Notes: generated from the letters alone by a model not told the origin. 64,000 nucleotides of DNA from CATOSD01 sp965203135 (GCA_965203135.1 CBDBBO010000003.1:186001-250000); one strand, 5' to 3'. Positions 26,501 through 36,663 are shown, counted from the stretch's first letter. A program made the numbers and translations.

Positions 26501-28377
26501 CCGCGGACGGGACGGCTGTGGCGCCCGGCGACTACACGCGCGTGACCTCGGGCACGGCGTCGTTCCCGGCGAACTCAGACCCCGGCGCCACCACTACCAT
26601 TACGGTCGTCACGGCCGAGGAGAGGATGGTGGAGCGTGACGAGAGCTTCACGGTGACGCTTGCTCCGGACTCGCTGATTCCCGGGGTGAGCATCACAGGC
26701 GGAATGGCGACAGGGACGATACGCAACGACGACACGGCTGAGATAACTATCGCGGACGGCGACGCGGAGGAAGGGGACGGCGTCGAGTTCGTGGTCAGGC
26801 TGAGCGCGCCGGTGGCCCAGGACGTGGATCTCATCTGGACCACCGCCGACGGGACGGCCGTGGCGGGGGGCGACTACACCGCCACGACGTCGGGTATGGT
26901 GGGCTTCCCGGCCGGCCCCGGCTCCGGCTCCGACGCCACAATGACTATCACGGTCGATACAGCCGAGGACCCGGTGGTGGAGCCCGACGAGACCTTCAGG
27001 GTGAGAATCGCTACGAGCACGCCGCTGCTCGGGGGGGTGAGCATCACCAGAAGGGTTGCGACCGGCAGGATAAACAATGACGACAGGGCGGACATAACCA
27101 TCACGGACGGCAGCGCGGAGGAGGGGGAGAGCATCGTGTTCGTGGTCAGGCTGGGCGCGTCGGTGTCTGAGGACGTGAATCTCACCTGGAGCACTGGGGA
27201 CGGGTCGGCGGTGGCCGGGGGCGACTACACCGCCGTGTCGGATGGCACGATATCCTTCGCCGCCAACTCCGCCCCGGGCGCCACAACGACCGTCACGGTG
27301 AACACGGTGGAGGACCCGGTGGTGGAGCCTGTCGAGAGCTTCAGGGTGACGCTTTCGGGCACGCCGCTCGCGGGCGTGAGGATCACCAGGGCTAGAGGGA
27401 CCGGTAGGATAACCAACAACGACAGCGCACGCATTACCATCTCCGACGCCAGAGCCTCCGAGGGAAGGGAGATCGAGTTCATTGTAAGGCTGAGCGCGTC
27501 CGTGTCCGAACAGGTGAGCCTCATCTGGACCATCGCGGACGAGACGGCTGTGGCGGATGTCGACTACGACGCCGTGGCGACGGGCACGGTGACGTTTGCC
27601 GCCAACTCCGGCGCCGGCGCCACCAGGACCATCACGGTCGAGACGTTCGGGGACGGCGTGATTGAGCCGTCCGAGAGATTCACAGTGATGATTTCGGCCA
27701 CGAGCACGCTGCTTTCGGGCGTGAGCATCGCCGACGCGGAGGCGACCGGGACCATCGTCAACGACGACACGGCGCCAATAACGGTGAGGACGCCAACGCC
27801 GGTACCCACAGCGGTGCCTCAGTTGGTGGTCAGACAGACGCTGATACCGACTCCCGCACCCCGGAGGTCGACTTCTAACTCTTCGGACGCGCCTTCGGCA
27901 CGTCCCACGCCCACGCCCACACCCATCAGGATCGTGGCGACACGCGTGCCGGTTGTCTTGTTGACGCCGACGCCGACGCCAGCGCCCGTACCGACACCTT
28001 CACCGACACCTTTGCCGACGCCCACTCAGACTCCGGCGCCGACGCCCACGTCGACGCCGACGCCCACGCCCCTGCCCACGCCTACGCCTACGCCTTCGGC
28101 TATACGCTCGGAGGCGCCTACACCGACGCCCAGGCCGACACCTTCGCCGACGCCCACTGAGACCCCACGAGCTACGCCGACCCCGGCGACCGCGCTGCTC
28201 GTCGATCCTCCAGCCCCGTCGGGCCTGACAGGATCTGGGCTGGTCCAGCGGACGCGCGGCGCACTGGACCTGGTGGCCGCGGCAGGCAGGGAGCGCCTTA
28301 CGCTCGTGGTCGTGTTGGTTCCCATCCTGGTAGTGGTAGGCATTGCCTTCGCGTACCTGATCCTGAGGAGACGCTAA
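23530..28377 (+). CDS. Giant surface protein with 12 Calx-beta repeats and C-terminal membrane anchor
   Basis: 1615 residues. An N-terminal hydrophobic signal (LALVCALAAGALLTYLALW) is followed by 12 Calx-beta domains of about 110-120 residues (residues ~45-1415). Each opens with 'ITIxDxxAxEGxxVxF', then 'VTLSxxVSxxVxLTW', 'GDDYTAxxSGxVSFxA', 'TTTTITVxTxDDxVVEPDExFTVTL' and closes 'GTIxNDD'. These acidic beta-sandwich domains bind calcium and mediate adhesion in other proteins. A Thr-Pro linker of about 140 residues follows, then one membrane helix (LTLVVVLVPILVVVGIAFAYLIL) and RRR. It is probably anchored in the cytoplasmic membrane and projects outwards. ATG 23530 has a weak ribosome site; TATAAT occurs at 23486. 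Adjacent repeats share long stretches of near-identical DNA. Confidence 0.88.
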   Translation: MIFLNITTKTAAGRIRTLALVCALAAGALLTYLALWPPPAALTQDTGITIADAATVDEGSSVDFIVTMNATSSQEVSLTWSISGSTANPTSNNDFATTTGEVSFPATTVLGTTTTITVETKDDEVVEPDESFTVTITGDSLPTGITITDSSADGTITDHDMAGISIAGARAMEGKSVEFTITLTAPVSQPVSLTWSTADGTAASSTDYTAVMSGTASFDALSTTTTFTVHTSPDDVVEPDENFTVTIMPMGMLPARVTITGANAEGTITNDDNATITIDNADAVSEGGRATFTVTLTESVSQVVNLTWTVAGGTSNPTEDDDFAAIAGMVSFSRKSTSTTFIVDTIDDDVVEPDENFTVTITGTLPAGVSISGGGVATGTITNDDDAEITITNADAVDEGQMASFTVTLDNPVSQEVILAWTVASSTPNPTEDDDFTAATGTVPFAALSTTTTFTVDPNDDGVVEPVENFKVTLATTTMIANVSFAASEATGTIINTDRAEITIADDDAPEGNGVGFMVTLSAEVSQDVSLTWRTADGTAMAGDDYTAVPSGMVSFPANSDAGTTTTITVETTSDNVVEPDENFTVTLLGMPPADVSIAGDGVATGTIRNDDDAGITIEDVGAVSEGAAVEFTVTLTAPVWREVMLTWEVTGDTDDPTMPNDFATTTGMVTFDALSTTETFTVDPFDDAVVEPAESFTVTLATTTMIANVSFADSEASGSITNTDTATITIGDKGADEGDEVRFTVTLSKQVSRDTVLTWSTSDDTAVAGDDYTAASGTVSFPADSDAGTTTTITVRTSPDEVVEPTEYFTVTLVEDSLIPGVSIADGMATGTIRNNDTAEITITGRPAVEGENVRFDIMLNKSVSEDVRLRWATGDLTAEAGDDYTAVPSGMVLFPANSDAGTTTTVTVQTRDDPVVEPEEHFRVTLTAMGSLLDGVSIAGGTATGTITNNDEAVITIEDGTAEEGDRRVNFVVTLSEEVSEVTSLTWRTADGTAVAPGDYTRVTSGTASFPANSDPGATTTITVVTAEERMVERDESFTVTLAPDSLIPGVSITGGMATGTIRNDDTAEITIADGDAEEGDGVEFVVRLSAPVAQDVDLIWTTADGTAVAGGDYTATTSGMVGFPAGPGSGSDATMTITVDTAEDPVVEPDETFRVRIATSTPLLGGVSITRRVATGRINNDDRADITITDGSAEEGESIVFVVRLGASVSEDVNLTWSTGDGSAVAGGDYTAVSDGTISFAANSAPGATTTVTVNTVEDPVVEPVESFRVTLSGTPLAGVRITRARGTGRITNNDSARITISDARASEGREIEFIVRLSASVSEQVSLIWTIADETAVADVDYDAVATGTVTFAANSGAGATRTITVETFGDGVIEPSERFTVMISATSTLLSGVSIADAEATGTIVNDDTAPITVRTPTPVPTAVPQLVVRQTLIPTPAPRRSTSNSSDAPSARPTPTPTPIRIVATRVPVVLLTPTPTPAPVPTPSPTPLPTPTQTPAPTPTSTPTPTPLPTPTPTPSAIRSEAPTPTPRPTPSPTPTETPRATPTPATALLVDPPAPSGLTGSGLVQRTRGALDLVAAAGRERLTLVVVLVPILVVVGIAFAYLILRRR

Positions 28378-28391
28378 ACGCGAACAGCCAG

Positions 28392-30311
28392 CTACACAGA
28401 TGTGGCCGCACTTTGAGCGCCCGACTCGCGGGACTCGGATGTGTCTGGTATCCGAATGATGAACTCGGCGTACTCGCCGTGCACCGTGTCCACCAGCAGG
28501 TCGCCACCGAGGTCGCGGACCACGTCGGCGGTGATGGACAGGCCCAGCCCCGTGCCCTCCGTTCCTTCGCTGGTGGTGAAGAATGGATCGAATATGTGAC
28601 CCACCTTGTCATCGGCAATTCCAGTGCCGTTGTCTCTTACCTTGATTTCGACAAGGCCGTCTGTCAGGCGGCTGGATACGCTTAACGCCGGCTCGTAGGC
28701 CGCTCCCAGCTCGCCCTGCTTGGAGCGCATGGCGGCGCATGCGTTGGATACCAGGTTCATCACGGCTTCGCCGAAGTCCCGCTCGACCACAATCTGGTCT
28801 CCCACCGAGTGGTCGAAGTCGAACACGGGGGCGACCTGGAAGTCCTCCCATTCGGAGACGAAAGACTCGCATTCCTGCTGGGCCGCCTGGCGCAGAATGA
28901 AGTTGATGTCGGTCATCGCCCGTGTACCTCTGTCGGCGCTCAGTCTCTGCATCCGCTGCACGATGGCGATGGCCCGCTCGCTGCTATTGGCAATCCGGTC
29001 GAGATTCTGGGTTAGCTCATCTTTGATTTCGTCCAGCAGAGCGACGTCTTCCTTCGACATGCTGGAGCGGTAACCGTCCAGCACTTCGGTCAGCTCGTCG
29101 TACAGTTCCAGCGATCCCTCGGAGAAGTTCTTGACGAAATTGAGCGGATTGTTGATTTCGTGGGCTACTCCGGAGACCAGTTGCCCCAGGGCCGCGAGCT
29201 TTTCCTGGGCGACCAGCCGGTCCTGCATTCGCTGGAGTTCGGCGTTAGTCTCGCGCAGCTCGCCGTATAGCTGTTCGACGAGGTTCAGGCGCTGCACTTC
29301 CAGGGCTTGTTGCCGGAAGTGCTCCAGGTTTTGGGCCAGCTGTCCAATCTCATCCTGTCCCACTTCCGGCACGGGGGTTTCAAGGTCACCACCGACCATT
29401 GTGTTCATGCGCTCGGACATGCGGGAAAGCCGTCGTATCACGGCGTTCCCAACCCAGAGCCAGGCGGCCAAAGTGGCCGCGATGACGCTTACCACGCCAA
29501 TCGCGAACAGGAGTATCCTGCCCTCGTCGAAACTCTCGACGGTCATCCGCAACGTCGCCGTGTTGTGGGACCTGGCCCCATCCAACAGGGTCGCCGTCGA
29601 CTCTTCCAGAGCGGCGCTGTTGTTATCGAAGTCTGTAACCAGTGCCTGCTCGCGCTCTTGGAGGGCCAGTTGCTGGCGGCGGACCGCGAACACTCCCCGG
29701 TCGCCTCCGCCCAGGGAGACGATTCGCTGCTCCAGACCTCCGGCGGTCAAGGCCTTGAAATCCTCCCACAGCGCATCCAGGGCCTCTTCGTCCCCGGCCC
29801 GGAGCGCCTGCTCCAGCACGCGCACGCCCTCGCCGGACGTCTCCGTACCGGCGGGGAGTGAGGACACATCCTGGCGCAAGGACGCCGCGTCCAGGTCGGC
29901 CGTCTGAGCGGCCAGGCGGTTAGCGGAGATCGTGTCGATCACCTCAGCCAGGTCGTAGGCCGCGTCCTGCACTGCCTGGGCGTCGGTTTGCAGGGCCGGC
30001 AACGTGGTGGCGCCTGCCAGAGCAGCCTCCAGATCTGCCAGGGACTGGTCCACCGATCCTTCCGGCAGGTCCTCGGCGCCGGTCAACAGTTGCAGCGCCA
30101 GCTCGCGCAATCTCCCCGCCTCGCGCGCCGCCGCCCAGGCCGCCTCCAGCGCCGGCACCGAACTGGTCTCGGCTTGATAGTTGAGGTCGCCGCTGCGTTC
30201 GAAGTGGTAAACCCCCACGGAACTGGAAATCAGGGTGAGCAGTACCGCAAAACCCAGCGCCAGGTACAGCTTGGTGCCAATGTTACGCCACCTGTCTACG
30301 AGAAAACGCAT
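28392..30311 (-). CDS. Membrane sensor histidine kinase
   Basis: 639 residues. Transmembrane helix 1 at about 15-35 (LYLALGFAVLLTLISSSVGVY) and helix 2 at about 264-286 (ILLFAIGVVSVIAATLAAWLW) enclose an external four-helix-type sensing domain of about 225 residues. A HAMP domain (RRLSRMSERMNTMVGGDLE, EIGQLAQNLEHFRQ) and a coiled coil lead to the HisKA box with the phospho-acceptor in VSGVAHEINNPLNFV. The ATPase domain has N box NLVSNACAAM, G1 DNGTGI and G2 GTGLGLSI. All catalytic motifs are intact. It belongs to the kinase type with the AHEINNPL box. No response regulator is adjacent, so its partner is elsewhere. It is convergent with the Calx-beta gene with a 14-bp gap. Confidence 0.9.
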   Translation of the reverse strand: MRFLVDRWRNIGTKLYLALGFAVLLTLISSSVGVYHFERSGDLNYQAETSSVPALEAAWAAAREAGRLRELALQLLTGAEDLPEGSVDQSLADLEAALAGATTLPALQTDAQAVQDAAYDLAEVIDTISANRLAAQTADLDAASLRQDVSSLPAGTETSGEGVRVLEQALRAGDEEALDALWEDFKALTAGGLEQRIVSLGGGDRGVFAVRRQQLALQEREQALVTDFDNNSAALEESTATLLDGARSHNTATLRMTVESFDEGRILLFAIGVVSVIAATLAAWLWVGNAVIRRLSRMSERMNTMVGGDLETPVPEVGQDEIGQLAQNLEHFRQQALEVQRLNLVEQLYGELRETNAELQRMQDRLVAQEKLAALGQLVSGVAHEINNPLNFVKNFSEGSLELYDELTEVLDGYRSSMSKEDVALLDEIKDELTQNLDRIANSSERAIAIVQRMQRLSADRGTRAMTDINFILRQAAQQECESFVSEWEDFQVAPVFDFDHSVGDQIVVERDFGEAVMNLVSNACAAMRSKQGELGAAYEPALSVSSRLTDGLVEIKVRDNGTGIADDKVGHIFDPFFTTSEGTEGTGLGLSITADVVRDLGGDLLVDTVHGEYAEFIIRIPDTSESRESGAQSAATSV

Positions 30312-30464
30312 AGCGAAAAACCCCCTGGAGAAACTCGAAAACGCACCGCTACGGGGATTATAGCAATCTATCGCGATAAATCGATTCGTCGGCAGCTGCC
30401 TCCGAGCGGTTGATTGGTTTCTGATCGCGCCGATCCACCGCCGATTCCGCCTTGACGCGCCGAA

Positions 30465-30492
30465 TTGCCGTCCGGCCGCGCCGTGCTATAAA
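30465..30492 (+). promoter_or_regulatory. Predicted lysA promoter
   Basis: TTGCCG (30465-30470) and TATAAA (30487-30492), 16-bp spacer; the start point would be near 30499, about 65 bp before lysA. Confidence 0.5.
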
Positions 30493-30563
30493 ATGGGAAG
30501 GCGAACCCCTTCATCACATTCCTCAATGGCATCTTCGCGCGGCGCGAAGACCGGGACGACAAA

Positions 30564-31877
30564 ATGCAGTTTGAGAACCAGAGCCTCTTTCCGATGACCG
30601 CGGGCGTGAACGAGTCAGGCCGCCTGGAGCTGGGCGGCTGCGACGCGGTCGACCTCGCATCCGAGTTCGGCACTCCGCTGTACGTTTACGACGAGACGAC
30701 GCTGCGGCAGATGTGCCGCGATTTCGTTACCGAATTCGCCGGCCGGTACGAGAATTCCCTGGTGGCCTACGCCTCTAAGGCGTTCCTGAACCCGGCGATA
30801 GGAAGGCTCGCCATGGAGGAGGGTCTGGGCCTGGACGTGGTGTCCGGCGGCGAGCTGGCGCTCGGCAAGGCCATCGAGTTTCCGGCGGACCTCATCTACT
30901 TTCACGGCAACAACAAGACGCCCGCGGAGTTGGAGTTGGCGCTGGACTACGGCGTGGGCCGCGTGGTCGTGGACAGCTTCCACGAGTTGGATATGCTGGA
31001 CGCCCTGGCCGGGTCCCGGGGCACCGTTCAGGACGTTATGCTCCGCCTCTCGCCCGGCGTCGACCCCCACACTCACGTCCACACCACGACCGGCATACTG
31101 GACAGCAAGTTCGGCTTTTCGGTGGAGACGGGACACGCGGAGCTGGCAATCCGACAGGCGCTCGCCGCTCCGAACCTGGACCTTGTCGGCGTCCACTTCC
31201 ACCTGGGATCGCCTATCTTCGAGTTGGAGCCGTACTCTATCGCCATCGACACTGTGCTCACGTTCGTCTCGCAGTTCAAGGACGACGGCCTGGAGTTGCG
31301 CGAGTTCAGCCCCGGCGGCGGATTCGCAATCGGGTACGTGCGGGAGGAGCCTCCGCCCGCGGTTGCCGACTATGCCCAGGTCATCGCGTCGGCCACGCGG
31401 GAGCGGTGCGCCGACCTGTCGCTCGGCACGCCGCGCCTGGTCGTGGAGCCGGGCAGGTCGATCGTGGGGCGCGCGGGCGTGGCGTTGTACAGCGTGGGCG
31501 GCACGAAGGACATCCCGACTGTGCGGCGGTACGTTTCGCTGGACGGCGGGATGGGCGACAACATCCGGCCGGCGCTCTACGAAGCCCGGTATGAGGCGGT
31601 GCTGGCCAGCCGCATGAACGACGCTCCGGCGGACACGGTGACCCTGGTGGGCAAGTACTGCGAATCGGGGGACGTGCTGATCCGCGACATCGAATTGCCG
31701 ACGCTTGTGGAGGGGGACGTCGTGGCCATACCGTCGTCGGGGGCATACGCTCCGCCAATGTCCAGCAACTACAACATGAACCCGAGGCCGGCTATCGTCA
31801 TGGTGAAGGACGGCGAGGCACGCCTAATCCGCAGGCGCGAGACGTTCGAGGACATGATGCGGACCGAGGTGTTTTAG
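30564..31877 (+). CDS. lysA: Diaminopimelate decarboxylase
   Basis: Last step of lysine synthesis: decarboxylation of meso-diaminopimelate to L-lysine, using pyridoxal phosphate. This is a fold-type III enzyme. YASKAF carries the PLP lysine (Lys72), GLGLDVVSGGEL, VHFHLGS and FSPGGGFAIGY bind the phosphate, VEPGRSIVG is the substrate-arginine region, and GKYCESGDVL supplies the second-subunit active-site Cys. At 437 residues it is the normal size. The ATG at 30564 is the first of several in-frame starts; a shorter start (MTAGVNESG) is possible. It heads a plus-strand run with a rhomboid protease, PurN-like enzyme and peptidase E, which share no obvious pathway. Confidence 0.95.
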   Translation: MQFENQSLFPMTAGVNESGRLELGGCDAVDLASEFGTPLYVYDETTLRQMCRDFVTEFAGRYENSLVAYASKAFLNPAIGRLAMEEGLGLDVVSGGELALGKAIEFPADLIYFHGNNKTPAELELALDYGVGRVVVDSFHELDMLDALAGSRGTVQDVMLRLSPGVDPHTHVHTTTGILDSKFGFSVETGHAELAIRQALAAPNLDLVGVHFHLGSPIFELEPYSIAIDTVLTFVSQFKDDGLELREFSPGGGFAIGYVREEPPPAVADYAQVIASATRERCADLSLGTPRLVVEPGRSIVGRAGVALYSVGGTKDIPTVRRYVSLDGGMGDNIRPALYEARYEAVLASRMNDAPADTVTLVGKYCESGDVLIRDIELPTLVEGDVVAIPSSGAYAPPMSSNYNMNPRPAIVMVKDGEARLIRRRETFEDMMRTEVF

Positions 31878-31930
31878 GTCGCCGCCGGGCGAGACTTGCC
31901 CGCTGAACAGGCCGGTTAGAGTGGCAGCCG

Positions 31931-32935
31931 ATGTTTGAATCGTGGCGCCGACGGCGTGGCATGAGCGCGCCGGGCGGCGTGGCTCTTCGTAATCGCCCGT
32001 TCGCGACCTGGCTGCTGCTCGCCGCCAATGGCATCTGGTGGCTCATCGCGGAGGCGATAGGCAGCACCCGGGACCCGCTGTCGCTGCTGGATTTCGGCGC
32101 GAACTACGGTCCGCTGGTGGCCGGCGGCGAGTACTGGCGGCTCCTCTCCTCTGTCTTTCTCCACATAGGCGTCATGCACCTGGGGCTGAACAGCGTTGGT
32201 CTGCTCATATATGGCATGTTGCTGGAGAGGGCGTTCGGGAGCTTTCGGTTCACGTTCATCTACCTTGCGGCGGGGCTTGCCGGCTCCACCGCGAGCTTCG
32301 TCGCCAACCCCCTGGCCATCAGCGCGGGCGCGAGCGGGGCCATATTCGGGCTGTTGGGAGCGCTGGCGGCGTGCTTCCTGACGGGCAGAGGGCCCTTGGG
32401 GCGTGGCAGCAGTCGTGACGCCGCGGGAATCGGCGTGCTGGTGGCGATCAACCTCGCGTTCGGCTTCATGATGCCGGGGATCGACAACTGGGCGCACATT
32501 GGCGGGCTGGTGATGGGGTTCGCGCTTGGCGGGGTTCTGGCCGACGGTTCCGAAAGGCAGGGCGTGTACACCGGCCTGGCCGTGAGGCGCCGCGCGGGGT
32601 CCACACGCCGCGTGCTGCTTGCCCTCCCTCCGGTTGCCCTGTTGCTGGTTGCGGGCGTGTGGCTGGGCAGCGGCGGAGTCGCGGGCGGACTGGTCAGGGC
32701 CGAGCGGCTGGCGGAGGAACAGCAGTACACCGAGGCGCTCCGGGAGGTGCAGCAGGTGATCGATCAAGGCTGGGACACGGGTGAAGCGTACCTGCTGCGC
32801 GGCGTTATCCGCGCGCGGCTGGGGGACTACGCCGGCGCCCGGGCCGATCTGAGCGAGGCGCTGTTCCGAGGACTCACCGCCGAGGACCGCAGTAGGGCCC
32901 TCTCGCTGCTGGTGTCGATAGGGGATGGTGGCTAG
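31931..32935 (+). CDS. Rhomboid intramembrane serine protease with TPR-like tail
   Basis: 334 residues. Six hydrophobic helices in residues 24-212; the catalytic dyad is Ser135 in GASGAIFG and His189 in NWAHIGG. YWRLLSSVFLHIGVMHLGLN matches the L1 loop and second helix of rhomboids, so the enzyme should cleave membrane proteins within their helices. After a further hydrophobic segment at about 226-246, the last 85 residues (AERLAEEQQYTEALREVQQV, GEAYLLRGVIRARLGDYAGA) look like two tetratricopeptide-type helix pairs, perhaps for substrate or partner binding. It ends directly before the GTG of the next gene, suggesting translational coupling. Confidence 0.88.
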   Translation: MFESWRRRRGMSAPGGVALRNRPFATWLLLAANGIWWLIAEAIGSTRDPLSLLDFGANYGPLVAGGEYWRLLSSVFLHIGVMHLGLNSVGLLIYGMLLERAFGSFRFTFIYLAAGLAGSTASFVANPLAISAGASGAIFGLLGALAACFLTGRGPLGRGSSRDAAGIGVLVAINLAFGFMMPGIDNWAHIGGLVMGFALGGVLADGSERQGVYTGLAVRRRAGSTRRVLLALPPVALLLVAGVWLGSGGVAGGLVRAERLAEEQQYTEALREVQQVIDQGWDTGEAYLLRGVIRARLGDYAGARADLSEALFRGLTAEDRSRALSLLVSIGDGG

Positions 32936-33781
32936 GTGGACGGGAAGCGCGGGCGGGCGCTGCGACTGGGTTGGTGGTCTACGGGCCGCGGCGAAGGATC
33001 GCGAGGCTTGCTGCGTGCGGTGCACGGGGCAATCGCGTCCGGAGAGTTGAACGCCTCCATCGAGTACGTCTTCAGCAACCGGGAACCCGGAGAGGCGGAG
33101 GGGAGCGACGAGTTCTTCAGGCTGGTCGAGAGCATGGGCGTGCCGCTGGTGTGGCTGTCATCGCAGCGGTTTCGGCGCGAGCATGGTGGGGGCACAATTG
33201 CCCGACACCGGGACGCCTACCATGACGAGGCGATGCGTCTGACATCGGGCTACGAGACCGACCTGTCGGTGCTTGCGGGATACATGCTCATCACCAGTGC
33301 CCGGATGTGCCGGGAGCGGGCCATGGTCAATCTGCACCCCGCGCTGCCGGACGCGCCCTCCGGTATGTGGCAGGACGTGATATGGCAGCTAATCGAAGAA
33401 AGGGCCACGGAGCATGGCGCGATGGTGCACCTGGTTACGGAGGTGCTGGACGGCGGGCCGCCGCTGAGCTATTGCAGCTTTCCGATTCAGGACGCCGCTC
33501 TCGCTCCGCTCTGGGACGAGCTGGACCGCGTTGGACTGGAGTCGGCAAGGTCGGAGGGCGAGCGTCAGCCGCTGTTCGCGGAGATACGGTGCAGGGGAGT
33601 CGCGCGGGAGCGTCCGCTGGTGGTTGCCACTCTCGTCGCGCTGGCTAACGGCTCGATCCGAATCAAGGAAGGCGGGCCGGTGGGGCCGGACGGCCCAATA
33701 GAGGGCGGCCTGGACATGACCGGAGACGTAGAGAGGCTGATCGAGAAGTGGGGCCGGCTGGGACAGACTCCAGGGCCGTGA
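32936..33781 (+). CDS. PurN-like formyltransferase-fold protein
   Basis: 281 residues with the fold of phosphoribosylglycinamide formyltransferase. The catalytic Asn and His are present as VNLHPALPD (Asn132, His134), and LDGGPPLSYCSF carries the catalytic Asp. GLLRAVHGAIASGELNASIEYVFSNRE matches the N-terminal segment that normally binds the nucleotide (here split: GLLRAVHGAIASGELNAS then IEYVFSNRE). The N-terminal G-x-G-S-N phosphate loop is altered to STGRGEGSRG, and the protein is longer than typical PurN (about 200), so it may use another substrate such as a different amine or sugar nucleotide. GTG start immediately after the rhomboid stop. No other purine gene is near. Confidence 0.68.
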   Translation: MDGKRGRALRLGWWSTGRGEGSRGLLRAVHGAIASGELNASIEYVFSNREPGEAEGSDEFFRLVESMGVPLVWLSSQRFRREHGGGTIARHRDAYHDEAMRLTSGYETDLSVLAGYMLITSARMCRERAMVNLHPALPDAPSGMWQDVIWQLIEERATEHGAMVHLVTEVLDGGPPLSYCSFPIQDAALAPLWDELDRVGLESARSEGERQPLFAEIRCRGVARERPLVVATLVALANGSIRIKEGGPVGPDGPIEGGLDMTGDVERLIEKWGRLGQTPGP

Positions 33782-33797
33782 GGAGGTCTTACAAGTC

Positions 33798-34550
33798 ATG
33801 GGAAAGATAGTGACGATTGGCGGCGGCATGATGGGCGAGCTGGAGACGCTGCCCATCGACAAGCGGGTCGTGGAGCTTTCGGGGAAGTCACGTCCGAGGG
33901 CGCTGCTGATTCCGACGGCGACCTACGACGCTCCCGAGCCCTGGGAGATTTTCAAGTCCGTGTATGGCGAGCGGCTCGGCTGTGAGACCGACGTCCTGCA
34001 CCTGCTGAACGCCAAGCCGAATCTGGTTGAGATGGAGGACGCGATATTGTCGGCCGACCTGATATACGTGAGCGGCGGCAATACCCAGAAGGCGGTGATG
34101 CGGTGGCGGCGGCTGGGAGTTGATGGCGTGCTGGAACGCGCGTGGCGAAAGGGCATTCCGCTTGCGGGTCTGAGCGCAGGGTGCATTTGCTGGTACAGCT
34201 ACGGCCACAGCAACTCCGGCTACTTCTACAACGCCGCCAACTGGGGAGGCTTCACACGGGTGCGCGGGCTGGGTTTCATCGACGCTTTCGCGTGCCCCAA
34301 CCCGGCGGGCGTCACGGACGGCAAGCTGAGGGAGCCGGACTTTCACGCAAAGGTGATGAGGCACGGCGGCGTTGGGCTGGGCATCGGGTACAACTGCGCG
34401 ATCGAGTGGGTTGACGGCGGTTATCGGCTGGTGACTTCGAGCGACGACGCGGGGGCGTACAGGGTGTACAAGAGGCGGGGTGAGCTCGTGAGGGAGGACA
34501 TCCCCAAGCGGGACGAGTACGCGCCGGAGGAGGAGTTGCTTACCGTCTAG
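33798..34550 (+). CDS. Peptidase E-like serine dipeptidase (S51 family)
   Basis: 250 residues. The class I glutamine-amidotransferase-like fold has the nucleophile in GLSAGCICW (Ser126) and the strand IYVSGGNTQKAV before it. N-terminal KIVTIGGGMM and ALLIPTAT match the family start. Characterised relatives split dipeptides with N-terminal aspartate, or degrade cyanophycin. A downstream Asp/His pair completing the triad is probably within FACPNPAGVTDG and the following conserved residues. ATG 33798 follows GAGGAGG. It is the last gene of the lysA-rhomboid-PurN-like run, convergent with clpX. Confidence 0.85.
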   Translation: MGKIVTIGGGMMGELETLPIDKRVVELSGKSRPRALLIPTATYDAPEPWEIFKSVYGERLGCETDVLHLLNAKPNLVEMEDAILSADLIYVSGGNTQKAVMRWRRLGVDGVLERAWRKGIPLAGLSAGCICWYSYGHSNSGYFYNAANWGGFTRVRGLGFIDAFACPNPAGVTDGKLREPDFHAKVMRHGGVGLGIGYNCAIEWVDGGYRLVTSSDDAGAYRVYKRRGELVREDIPKRDEYAPEEELLTV

Positions 34551-34581
34551 GGATTCCCGCCCGGGCAGGGTGAGCCGCGGT

Positions 34582-35934
<1,353 letters not shown>

Positions 35935-35989
35935 TCTAGCGACGCCTCCTCAACTGGCTCTGTTCCGACAGCCCCGGCGTCAACCAGGA

Positions 35990-36643
35990 CTAGTTCTCCT
36001 CTCCACCGGACTCCCCGTTGTCGGACTCATTCTCCTGATCGCCGTCGGACGGCGGGTGAAGCACCTCGTCGACGAGACCGTACTCTACGGCCTGCTCGGC
36101 GTTCAGGAAGTAGTCCCTGTCGGAGTCCCTGGCCACCTTATCGTAGGGTTGACCAGTTGATTGTGAGATAATCTGGCGAATCTTGTCTTGCATCCGCAGT
36201 ATCTCTCTTGCGTGAATTTCGATGTCCGACGCCTGGCCTTGAGCGCCGCCGAGCGGCTGGTGCATGTGGACCGTGGAGTTGGGCAGGGCGTAGCGCTTGC
36301 CGGGGGCGCCCGCGGTGAGAAGCACCGTGCCCATGCTGGCGGCAAGGCCGACGCAGATGGTGGACACGTCGGGGCGAATCAGGTGCATCGTGTCGTAGAT
36401 GGCGAGCCCGGCGCTGATGACGCCGCCCGGAGAGTTGATGTAGAGGCTGATGTCCCTGTCCGGGTCCTCGCGGTCCAGGTACAGGAGCTGCGCCACAATG
36501 TTGTTGGCTATGTGGTCGACGATTGGCGTGCCCAGGAAGATTATCCGCTCCTTGAGAAGCAGCGAATAGATATCGTAGGCCCGTTCTCCCCTGGCGTCGC
36601 CTTCGACCACCATGGGGATGACGTTTTCTGGTCTGTAAATCAC
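35990..36643 (-). CDS. clpP: ClpP, proteolytic subunit of Clp proteases
   Basis: 217 residues, the normal size. The catalytic triad is Ser103 in GLAASMG, His128 in HMHQPLGG and Asp177 in DRDYFLNAEQA. SLYINSPGGVISAGLAIYD forms the substrate strand and handle. The N-terminal loop that docks with ClpX is present (VIPMVVEGDARGERAYDI). A short acidic tail (SDNGESGGEEN) is unusual. It sits between tig and clpX and is expected to be in one mRNA with them; only 20 bp separate it from the tig stop. Confidence 0.97.
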   Translation of the reverse strand: MIYRPENVIPMVVEGDARGERAYDIYSLLLKERIIFLGTPIVDHIANNIVAQLLYLDREDPDRDISLYINSPGGVISAGLAIYDTMHLIRPDVSTICVGLAASMGTVLLTAGAPGKRYALPNSTVHMHQPLGGAQGQASDIEIHAREILRMQDKIRQIISQSTGQPYDKVARDSDRDYFLNAEQAVEYGLVDEVLHPPSDGDQENESDNGESGGEEN

Positions 36644-36663
36644 CGGAGTGTTCTCCTTGAGCT

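Noticed and set aside
27819..28343. Antisense frames across the Thr-Pro linker of the Calx-beta protein
   Set aside because: Gly-Val repeats arise from reading the repetitive linker backwards; no start site or similarity.
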